A DNA stretch of 5,794 nt from Desulfurobacterium sp. (GTDB lineage Bacteria; Aquificota; Aquificia; Desulfurobacteriales; Desulfurobacteriaceae): contig QNYI01000050.1 of assembly GCA_003978805.1 (NCBI GenBank), positions 1 through 5,794 on the forward strand, in the 5' to 3' direction. Numbering within the stretch: the first letter of the stretch is position 1; each line of letters begins with the position of its first letter. Made by a program: the position numbers and the translations under genes. A model generated the notes under the pieces. It had not been told where the DNA came from, did not search any database, and worked only from the letters and a program-made list of their open reading frames with translations. Positions 1 to 5,219 of the stretch are shown piece after piece.

Positions 1-1
1 C

Positions 2-70
2 GGACTCTTTAACTACTACAGGTTCGTCCAGAGCCAGCTGAAAGAAGAGGGTGTACCAACCTCTGTGTGA
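2..70 (+). CDS. 3' end of an unidentified gene (C-terminal 22 residues)
   Basis: An open frame enters from the left edge and ends at TGA 68-70. Its 22 visible residues begin GLFNYYRFVQ and end GVPTSV. The frame is uninterrupted and its aromatic and Gln/Lys/Glu mix looks like a real coding tail, but the fragment is too short to name a family. It lies on the same strand, 32 bases before the LysM-NlpC/P60 gene, so it could be the previous member of the same operon. A candidate promoter overlaps its stop codon, which would allow the next gene separate expression. I assign no function. Confidence 0.55.
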   Translation, partial: GLFNYYRFVQSQLKEEGVPTSV

Positions 71-76
71 TAAAAT
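66..76 (+). promoter_or_regulatory. candidate extended -10 promoter for the LysM-NlpC/P60 gene
   Basis: TGATAAAAT (68-76) matches the extended -10 pattern TGn-TAAAAT and lies 26 bases before the GTG start at 103. I see no good -35 hexamer 16-18 bases upstream, which is tolerated at extended -10 promoters. The TGA of this element is also the stop codon of the preceding gene. This is a pattern match only, and a chance match is quite possible in AT-rich sequence. Confidence 0.3.
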
Positions 77-102
77 AGGTTTAGGCTATCGGGGGATAGA
101 AA

Positions 103-945
103 GTGAGGAGAGTGGTTCTTCTCTTGCTTATCGTTTTCTTCCTTTCCTCTCCTGCCCTTGCGGACATATACGTTGTGAAAAGGGGAGACTCTCTATACAA
201 GATAGCCAAGAAGTTCCATACAACTATTGCAAGGATAAAGAGGTTAAACGGTTTAAGGAGTAACCTTTTAAGGCCGGGACAGAGGTTAATAGTTCCCGGT
301 AAAAGGTATAGGCCTGTAAAAAGCGGTGAGACCATTCGCTTCCTTGAAAAGAAGTCCGAACTTACCGCAACCGGCTCACTGGTTAAGGCAGGGAGCGAAA
401 TATACCCTATTATGAGTGTCGTCTATGAAGAGGGAGAGAAGTTGGCGGAGCTCCTCTCAACTCCCCTTAACGTCCCTTATGACAACTGGAACTTGTCCAT
501 CTTAGAAGACCCTGAGTATAAAAGCGCTCTCCTTAAAATACTTGCGCGCCTCTTTAAAGACCTAAGGAACACCCCTTACGTCTTCGGCGGAGGGAATCCA
601 AAGAGAGGGCTTGACTGTTCGTCGTTTACCATGTACGTCTACAGGAAGCTCGGAATCAAACTGCCGAGAACGGCAAGGGCCCAGTTCAACGTAGGCGTTC
701 CCGTCAAGAAAAATGAGCTGAAAGTTGGTGACCTTGTGTTCTTTAGAACCTACGCCCGTTTCCCTTCCCACGTCGGGATATACATAGGGAACGGAAAATT
801 TGTCCATTTCTCTTCAATGTTTCACGGTCTTGCTATCTCATCCCTCAACGACAGGTACTTTAAGAAGCGCTACATCGGAGCTAAGAGGGTCTTAAGCGAG
901 AAACTAATTAAGAGAATACTCTACGCGTGGAACAAGAAAAACTAA
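103..945 (+). CDS. secreted LysM - NlpC/P60 cell-wall hydrolase
   Basis: This is a probable peptidoglycan endopeptidase that cuts stem-peptide bonds in the periplasm. Residues 1-20 form a signal peptide (MRR, a run of Leu/Val/Phe, then SSPALA before Asp21). Residues 21-66 are one LysM domain with the typical YVVKRGDSLYKIAKKF opening and an LRPGQRLIVPG close, which binds glycan strands. A linker of about 80 residues leads to an NlpC/P60 domain (about 145-265). Its catalytic Cys172 is in LDCSSF, His223 in SHVGIYIG, and the third polar residue is probably His235 in KFVHFS. Cys172 is the only cysteine in the protein. The GTG start at 103 is chosen because GGGGG at 91-95 gives a ribosome site 7 bases upstream and the signal peptide begins exactly there. 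The 280-residue length is normal for this architecture. The protease gene follows after 20 bases. The exact bond cleaved is not evident. Confidence 0.9.
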   Translation: MRRVVLLLLIVFFLSSPALADIYVVKRGDSLYKIAKKFHTTIARIKRLNGLRSNLLRPGQRLIVPGKRYRPVKSGETIRFLEKKSELTATGSLVKAGSEIYPIMSVVYEEGEKLAELLSTPLNVPYDNWNLSILEDPEYKSALLKILARLFKDLRNTPYVFGGGNPKRGLDCSSFTMYVYRKLGIKLPRTARAQFNVGVPVKKNELKVGDLVFFRTYARFPSHVGIYIGNGKFVHFSSMFHGLAISSLNDRYFKKRYIGAKRVLSEKLIKRILYAWNKKN

Positions 946-951
946 AAACTC

Positions 952-959
952 AAGGAGGT
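952..959 (+). promoter_or_regulatory. strong ribosome binding site that fixes the htrA start
   Basis: AAGGAGGT is a perfect anti-16S match, 6 bases before ATG 966. It argues against the in-frame GTG at 927, which would add 13 hydrophilic residues in front of the signal peptide and overlap the preceding gene. Confidence 0.85.
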
Positions 960-965
960 AGTGCG

Positions 966-2414
966 ATGAACACGCGACAGCTTCTAACCGGAGTAACTTT
1001 CCTTTTGTGCGCTTCATTTTTATTTTCTTCTCCCTCGTCGGCAAAAGGCATAAAGCCGACGCTCCAAGACTATAAGACCGTAGAGTCTCTCCAGAGGGTC
1101 TTTGAGAGCGTAGCAGAAAAGGTCAAGCCTGCAGTTGTCAACATAAGCACCGTTTCGGAGGTAAAGCTTAACCACCCTCCAGTTCCTCCAGAGTTCAGGG
1201 AGTTCTTCCACCACTTTGGAGTTCCCTTTCCCTTTGACAACTTTCCCGAAAAATTCATGACCCGTTCTCTTGGCTCTGGTTTCATCGTTAAGCAGGAAGG
1301 AGAATGGGCTTACATCCTTACGAACAACCACGTTATTGATAAAGCCACCAAAATAAAGGTCAAGCTCAGTGACGGCTCCGTTTACAAGGCAAAGGTCGTA
1401 GGGAAAGACCCTAAGACCGACGTTGCCCTTATAAAGATAAAAGTCGGCAAGAAAAAGGTTCCGACCGTTGAGCTTGGAGATTCGGATAACATAAAGGTAG
1501 GAGAGTTCGTAATAGCCATAGGAAACCCTTACGGCCTCAACTGGACTGTAACTCACGGTATCGTTTCTGCTAAAGGTAGACACGGCCTTGGACTTAACCC
1601 GATTGAGAACTTCATCCAGACCGATGCAGCAATTAACCCCGGAAACAGCGGAGGACCCCTTTGCGACATTCACGGTAGAGTCATCGGTATAAACACCGCC
1701 ATAGTCAGGAACGCTCAAGGCCTCGGCTTTGCCGTTCCCATAAACATAGCCAAGAAGGTTATGAACGACCTCCTCAAGTACGGTAAGGTGATAAGAGGGT
1801 GGCTCGGCGTTTACATAGAGGACGTATCCCCCGAGCTTGCCAAAAAGTTCGGAGTTAAGAAAGGCGTCCTCGTAACGAGGGTTATAAAGGATAGCCCTGC
1901 TGAAAAGGGAGGCCTTAAGAGCGGAGATATTATTGTTGAATTTAACGGAAAACCGGTAAGAAGCGTTACAGACCTTCAGCTAAAGGTAATAAACACTAAA
2001 CCCGGAGAAACCGTTAAGCTCAAAGTGATTAGGGACGGCAAGTTTAAAACCTTGACCGTCAAGATAGGCCAAATGCCCGGTAGCGAGCACTTAGCCCTTG
2101 AAGACCTGATCTCTAAGTTTGGCTTTTCTGTTCAGGAGTTAACAGAAGACCTTAAAAGGAGGCTCGGAATTCCCCGTTGGGTAAAAGGCGGTGTAATTGT
2201 CACAGAGGTTAAGCCGGGCTCTCCGGCAGAAGACGCAGGTCTAAGGGAAGGAGACGTCATCGTCAAGGCCGGAACCACTCCGAGGAACCTGAGGAGAGTC
2301 AGGAAACTTGATGACCTCCTTACCGTCCTTAGGAACGCCGGCGATTCCGGTATCCTTTTAAAAGTTGTCCGCGGAGAAGGCGTACTTTACATTGTTCTAA
2401 ATCAGGAGGAGTAG
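966..2414 (+). CDS. htrA: periplasmic serine protease/chaperone of the HtrA (DegP/DegQ) family
   Basis: This protein degrades or holds misfolded envelope proteins in the periplasm. At 482 residues it has the usual DegP/DegQ length. Residues 1-26 are a signal peptide probably cut after SSPSSA. The trypsin-like domain (about 40-270) carries the full triad: His122 in TNNHVI, Asp152 in KTDVALIKI and Ser228 in PGNSGGP. A Pro/Phe-rich insert at about 70-98 (PPVPPEFREFFHHFG) corresponds to the LA-loop region that restrains activity in DegP-type proteases. PDZ1 spans about 277-368 (RGWLGVYIEDV, SPAEKGGLKSGD). PDZ2 spans about 385-480 (VKPGSPAEDAGLREGD). Such PDZ domains bind exposed C-termini and drive cage assembly. 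The mature protein has one cysteine, Cys233, five residues after the catalytic serine. DegP and DegQ cannot be told apart by eye. The stop codon lies 6 bases before the sigma factor start, which suggests co-transcription and possibly translational coupling. Confidence 0.95.
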   Translation: MNTRQLLTGVTFLLCASFLFSSPSSAKGIKPTLQDYKTVESLQRVFESVAEKVKPAVVNISTVSEVKLNHPPVPPEFREFFHHFGVPFPFDNFPEKFMTRSLGSGFIVKQEGEWAYILTNNHVIDKATKIKVKLSDGSVYKAKVVGKDPKTDVALIKIKVGKKKVPTVELGDSDNIKVGEFVIAIGNPYGLNWTVTHGIVSAKGRHGLGLNPIENFIQTDAAINPGNSGGPLCDIHGRVIGINTAIVRNAQGLGFAVPINIAKKVMNDLLKYGKVIRGWLGVYIEDVSPELAKKFGVKKGVLVTRVIKDSPAEKGGLKSGDIIVEFNGKPVRSVTDLQLKVINTKPGETVKLKVIRDGKFKTLTVKIGQMPGSEHLALEDLISKFGFSVQELTEDLKRRLGIPRWVKGGVIVTEVKPGSPAEDAGLREGDVIVKAGTTPRNLRRVRKLDDLLTVLRNAGDSGILLKVVRGEGVLYIVLNQEE

Positions 2415-2420
2415 GAAGCT

Positions 2421-3392
2421 ATGATGGAGGATAAAGAATTTTTCTTAGAGGATGAGGAGAATTTCCCTCTTGGAGAGTTTGATACGCTGGAGGTGGGGGA
2501 AGTATCTTCAGAGGTTGACCTTTTTAGCCAGCAGATAGACCCGTCTCTCATAGAGACCTTTGTGCCCGATAAGGACTCCCTTGACGCATTTTTAAAGTCC
2601 ATTTCAAAGATCCCACCCCTTACAAGAGAAGAGGAGATAGAGCTTGCAAGGAGGGCTAAGGCCGGAGATAAAGAAGCTTTAAAGAAGCTGGTTGAGTCAA
2701 ACTTAAGGTTTGTCGTCAGCGTTGCAAAGAAGTACCTCGGCTGTGGACTGCCCCTTCACGACCTCATCGCCGAAGGAATCTTAGGGTTAATTGAGGCGGC
2801 AAGGAGGTTTGACCCCGATAAAGGCGTAAAGTTCATCTCTTACGCCGTCTGGTGGATAAGGCAGTCCATAATGCAGGCCTTAGCTCAGCAGACCGGTGCT
2901 GTGAAGATTCCCGTTAAGCAGGCAGTTCTCGTTAACAAGATTACCCGTTCGTACGGAGAGCTCCTCAAAAAACTCGGCAGGGAACCAACAACTGAGGAGC
3001 TCGCCGAGTACGTCGGAATGGACGCCAAGGAGATAGAGAGACTTCTTACCGTCTGCCAAGTTCCCCTCTCCCTTGACACCCCCATAGGCGACGAGGAAGA
3101 TACCACCTTTAAAGACTTCCTTAAAGGGGAAGGAACTGCAGAGGTTGAGGAAAAAGTTGTAAGAGAGGAGCTAAAGCAGAGCATCCAAGAGATGCTTGAA
3201 CAGCTCACTCCTCAGGAGAAGAAAATCATCATAATGCGCTTTGGCCTTGACGGAAACGAGCCGAAGACCTTAAGGGAGATAGGGGAGCTCCTCGGAATCA
3301 GCAGGGAGAGGGTAAGACAGCTTGAAACGAGAGCCAAGAAGAAGATGAAAGAGTATGCTCTGAGGAAAAAGCTAAACGTTTTCCTCAACTAA
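2421..3392 (+). CDS. sigma-70 family RNA polymerase sigma factor, short RpoD/RpoS-like (group 2 type)
   Basis: This factor directs RNA polymerase to promoters. Residues 1-52 are a strongly acidic tail (17 Asp/Glu, 2 Lys). Region 1.2 is about 54-86 (PPLTREEEIELARRAKAGD). Region 2 is about 87-160, with NLRFVVSVAKKY, DLIAEGILGLIEAARRFDP and the DNA-melting YAVWWIRQ. Region 3 is about 162-235 and region 4 about 255-315, where GISRERVRQLE is the -35-reading helix. At 323 residues it is far shorter than typical housekeeping RpoD proteins with region 1.1 (about 575-615) and close to RpoS-type or Bacteroidetes-type factors. ATG 2421 has AGGAGGAG (2404-2411) 9 bases upstream, and ATG 2424 is a less well spaced alternative. 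No anti-sigma gene is adjacent. It follows htrA by 6 bases and ends just before a hairpin, so it is probably the last gene of an envelope operon. Family is certain, but whether it is the primary or an accessory factor is not. Confidence 0.93.
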   Translation: MMEDKEFFLEDEENFPLGEFDTLEVGEVSSEVDLFSQQIDPSLIETFVPDKDSLDAFLKSISKIPPLTREEEIELARRAKAGDKEALKKLVESNLRFVVSVAKKYLGCGLPLHDLIAEGILGLIEAARRFDPDKGVKFISYAVWWIRQSIMQALAQQTGAVKIPVKQAVLVNKITRSYGELLKKLGREPTTEELAEYVGMDAKEIERLLTVCQVPLSLDTPIGDEEDTTFKDFLKGEGTAEVEEKVVREELKQSIQEMLEQLTPQEKKIIIMRFGLDGNEPKTLREIGELLGISRERVRQLETRAKKKMKEYALRKKLNVFLN

Positions 3393-3396
3393 CTTC

Positions 3397-3417
3397 AGCT
3401 CCCCCTTGTGGGGAGCT
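3397..3417 (+). terminator. hairpin closing the NlpC/P60-htrA-sigma operon
   Basis: AGCTCCCC (3397-3404) pairs perfectly with GGGGAGCT (3410-3417) across a 5-base loop, starting 4 bases after the sigma factor stop. The following bases, TCTAATAAAA, are only weakly T-rich. It therefore resembles an intrinsic terminator with a poor U-tract and may leak into fbp, or may mainly protect the 3' end. Confidence 0.6.
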
Positions 3418-3448
3418 TCTAATAAAACCCAAATGAGGGAGGAGAGAG

Positions 3449-4381
3449 ATGGCCGTTCCTTTTACCGCTTACCTTCTTAGCAAGAAGGGGGAGATTCCGC
3501 ACCTTGACGATGACCTTGTAATCCTCCTAAGCGAGATAGCTTCCGCAACCAAGGAGATAGCAGGAAAAGTAAGGAAAGCCGGACTTTTAAACATCTTAGG
3601 GAGTGCCGGTAAGGTAAACGTTCAGGGAGAGGAGGTTCAAAAGCTTGACGAGCTTGCAAACGAGATTCTCCTTGAAAGGATTAAATCTTGCGGTAAGGCC
3701 TGCGAAGTAGCATCAGAGGAGCTTGAAACGAGCGTAAAACTCTCTGAGTCCGGCTACGCCGTTTCCTTTGACCCCCTTGACGGCTCTTCAAACATTGACG
3801 TAAACGTTAGCATCGGAACGATTTTCTCCGTTCATAAAGACAGCGTCTTAAAGCCCGGTAGGGAGCTCCTTGTTGCCGGATACGTAATCTACGGCCCGAG
3901 CACCATGCTCGTAATTTCCCTCGGGAAAGGAGTTGTAGCCTTTACCCTTGACCCAGAATCCGGTAACTACCTCCTCTCCCACCCTGAGGTAAAGCTTCCC
4001 GAAAAGGGTAAGATTTACTCCATAAACGAAGCAAACAGGGAAAAGTGGACTGAAGAAGGTTTAAGTAAGTTCATAGACTACCTCAAAGGAGGAAAGTACA
4101 CCCTCCGCTACGTCGGCTCAATGGTTGCAGACGTCCACAGAACCCTCTTTAAAGGCGGAATCTTCATCTACCCAGCAGACAAGAAAAACACCAGCGGAAA
4201 GCTAAGGCTCCTCTACGAAGCAAGCCCAATGTCCTTCCTCATTGAACAGGCCGGCGGTATAGGAACAACCGGCAAAGAGAAGATTCTTGACGTAGTTCCC
4301 GAAAAACTCCACCAAAGAGTTCCCGTTATCATCGGAAGTAAATGGGAAGTTGAAAAGTGCCTTAAATTCTTGGGCGGCTAA
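3449..4381 (+). CDS. fbp: class I fructose-1,6-bisphosphatase
   Basis: This cytosolic Mg2+-dependent enzyme hydrolyses fructose 1,6-bisphosphate to fructose 6-phosphate, the committed step of gluconeogenesis. The 310 residues line up end to end with E. coli Fbp (332) as I remember it. Landmarks include AGLLNILG (44-51), NVQGEEVQKLD (57-67, the dynamic loop), ASEELE (88-93), the metal site FDPLDGSSNIDVNVS (107-121, with Asp108 and Asp111), the substrate stretch YVGSMVADVHRTLFKGGIF (221-239) and KLRLLYEASP (251-260, metal ligand Glu257). A segment after SIGTIFS is about 11 residues shorter than in E. coli (VHKDSVLKPG, 128-137), so regulation may differ. The ATG start is backed by GGGAGGAG at 3437-3444. 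The gene lies between two hairpins. I see no convincing promoter of its own, so it may depend on readthrough or an unrecognised promoter. It has no evident functional tie to its neighbours. Confidence 0.95.
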   Translation: MAVPFTAYLLSKKGEIPHLDDDLVILLSEIASATKEIAGKVRKAGLLNILGSAGKVNVQGEEVQKLDELANEILLERIKSCGKACEVASEELETSVKLSESGYAVSFDPLDGSSNIDVNVSIGTIFSVHKDSVLKPGRELLVAGYVIYGPSTMLVISLGKGVVAFTLDPESGNYLLSHPEVKLPEKGKIYSINEANREKWTEEGLSKFIDYLKGGKYTLRYVGSMVADVHRTLFKGGIFIYPADKKNTSGKLRLLYEASPMSFLIEQAGGIGTTGKEKILDVVPEKLHQRVPVIIGSKWEVEKCLKFLGG

Positions 4382-4398
4382 TCCTCCGCCGCCCTTTT
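4372..4398 (+). terminator. intrinsic terminator of fbp, overlapping its stop codon
   Basis: GGGCGGC (4372-4378, the last codons of fbp) pairs perfectly with GCCGCCC (4388-4394), and TTTT (4395-4398) follows at once. The TAA stop at 4379-4381 lies in the 9-base loop. The GC-rich stem with an immediate T-run is the classic Rho-independent form, though the tract is short. Terminating ribosomes would cover the left arm. Confidence 0.75.
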
Positions 4399-4433
4399 AG
4401 TTGGAGGAGTTTGAGTAAAAGGAAATTTTGCAT

Positions 4434-4468
4434 AACTTATAAAGTTAACAGGTTAAATGCAGAGGTTA
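4434..4468 (+). promoter_or_regulatory. candidate operator/promoter region of the toxin-antitoxin pair
   Basis: AACTT-ATA-AAGTT (4434-4446) is a perfect inverted repeat with a 3-base centre and contains TATAAA (4438-4443), which could be a -10 element. No well-spaced -35 is clear. AGGTTA then occurs twice (4450-4455 and 4463-4468), 13 bases apart, just before the antitoxin start. VapBC-type operons are commonly autorepressed through short palindromes overlapping the promoter, so this is a reasonable operator candidate. It is only a pattern in AT-rich DNA. Confidence 0.35.
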
Positions 4469-4471
4469 GCA

Positions 4472-4681
4472 ATGGGAGAGATTGTGATTAAAATACCCGG
4501 AAGGACTACTAAAGTCCTTGACTTAACCAAAGAAAACTTCAGCAAAGAGTTAGAGGAAGTAGATCTTTTACTAAAAGAACTCAAACAAAAAAAGGCTCTG
4601 CAATTATTGGATAAACTGGCAGGAATTTTATCGGAAGATTTTGAAGTTTCAGAAGAAGAGCTCCATTTACAAGGAGACTAA
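4472..4681 (+). CDS. putative antitoxin of a VapBC-type pair
   Basis: This small 69-residue protein lies directly before a PIN-domain toxin gene, which is the main reason for the call. It opens with a short beta-like stretch (MGEIVIKIPG), as many small antitoxins do. It continues as a charged, probably helical segment (about 22-50, rich in Leu, Lys and Glu) and ends acidic with SEEELHLQGD, a plausible toxin-wrapping tail. I do not recognise a named DNA-binding family; an AbrB-like or ribbon-helix-helix N-terminus is possible but not shown. ATG 4472 is preferred over ATG 4457 because AGAGGT (4461-4466) sits 5 bases upstream, and the longer form would add only MQRLA. The stop codon directly abuts the toxin ATG (TAA then ATG), so translation is likely coupled. 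The expected role is to neutralise the toxin and repress the operon. Confidence 0.72.
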   Translation: MGEIVIKIPGRTTKVLDLTKENFSKELEEVDLLLKELKQKKALQLLDKLAGILSEDFEVSEEELHLQGD

Positions 4682-5107
4682 ATGTTAAAGTTTTTCTTGG
4701 ATAGTTCCTTTATAGTTGAACTTCTAAAAGGAAATAAGATCGCAAAAGAAATTAACTCTCTTCTAATTGAGAGCGAGGAGATCTTGCTTTTCTATAATCA
4801 CATTGTGCTAAGCGAAGTAATCTATCAGTTACATTTCAAGAGAAACCTTAGATTGTCCTTAATTGAAGAAATCTTAAATGAGTTTATTCTGTTAGATCTG
4901 AATCAGGCAACAAAAGATTTGGCATTAAGATATATGAAAAAGTATAACCTTAAGCCAAATGATGCATTTATCTTGGCAACCTGTAAGCATTACAGTGTTC
5001 CTAACTTAATCTCCTTGGACTCCGATTTTCAAGTAGCGTGCAAGAAAGAGGAAATTGTATTAATCAACTCCGCAGAGGAATTGAAGAGGATTTTAAGCTT
5101 GACCTGA
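4682..5107 (+). CDS. vapC: PIN-domain ribonuclease toxin, VapC type
   Basis: This is a predicted Mg2+-dependent endoribonuclease that would cut RNA and stop growth when freed from its antitoxin. The 141 residues are a single PIN domain of normal VapC length. The acidic metal-binding residues are all present: Asp7 in FFLDSSFIVELL, Glu45 in VLSEVIYQL, Asp94 in LKPNDAFILAT, and Asp113 with Asp115 in ISLDSDF. The order and spacing fit an intact active site. The ribosome site AAGGAG (4671-4676) lies inside the end of the antitoxin gene. GC content counted over 4681-5100 is about 33% (138 of 420), well below fbp at about 49%, which fits horizontal acquisition of the pair. The RNA target cannot be read from sequence; VapC relatives cut initiator tRNA, other tRNAs or the 23S sarcin-ricin loop. 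Confidence 0.88.
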   Translation: MLKFFLDSSFIVELLKGNKIAKEINSLLIESEEILLFYNHIVLSEVIYQLHFKRNLRLSLIEEILNEFILLDLNQATKDLALRYMKKYNLKPNDAFILATCKHYSVPNLISLDSDFQVACKKEEIVLINSAEELKRILSLT

Positions 5108-5219
5108 TGCTTGAACAAACGGCTGTTTTGAACACTTCACTGACTCCGACAGAGGGAGAATCAGGCATATTTGCTTTGTAGTAAAATTTAAATACGAACC
5201 CTTTTAAGGGAACAGAAAG
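5108..5219 (+). other. intergenic stretch with an imperfect hairpin and short direct repeats
   Basis: No gene is seen in these 112 bases. TTGAACA occurs twice (5111-5117 and 5128-5134), 17 bases apart. CTGACTCC (5140-5147) can pair with GGAG (5155-5158) and, after a 2-base bulge, TCAG (5161-5164). Because no T-run follows, this is at best a weak terminator for the toxin operon. CCCTT-TT-AAGGG (5199-5210) is a small inverted repeat, and its AAGGG half is the likely ribosome site of the next gene, 9 bases before the ATG. I could not find a convincing promoter. Confidence 0.35.

Noticed and set aside
927..965. Upstream GTG start for htrA adding 13 residues
   Set aside because: It would overlap the preceding gene and put hydrophilic residues before the signal peptide. 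The perfect AAGGAGGT site serves ATG 966 instead.
966..1043. Lipoprotein signal at Cys15 of the HtrA protein
   Set aside because: The residues before the cysteine (TFLLC) lack the small-residue lipobox, and a better signal peptidase I site follows SSPSSA.
1020..1718. Long minus-strand open frame (232 codons) opposite htrA
   Set aside because: It is antisense to a gene with full catalytic and PDZ motifs. It shows no recognisable domain of its own and is best explained as a codon-bias shadow.
3420..3425. TAATAA as the -10 of an fbp promoter
   Set aside because: The -35 position would fall inside the hairpin arm on AGCTCC, which does not resemble a -35 element.
4457..4471. ATG 4457 as antitoxin start
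   Set aside because: It has a weaker ribosome site than ATG 4472, and the extra MQRLA does not look like part of the N-terminal strand.
4411..4491. 26-codon leader peptide from TTG 4411 behind GGAGGAG
   Set aside because: The spacing from GGAGGA to the TTG is only about 2 bases, the start codon is rare, and the frame runs into the antitoxin gene with no sign of selection.
5171..5194. Promoter TTGCTT with TAAATA before the secreted-protein gene
   Set aside because: The spacing between the two hexamers is 12 bases, too short for a sigma-70 promoter. No better pair was found.
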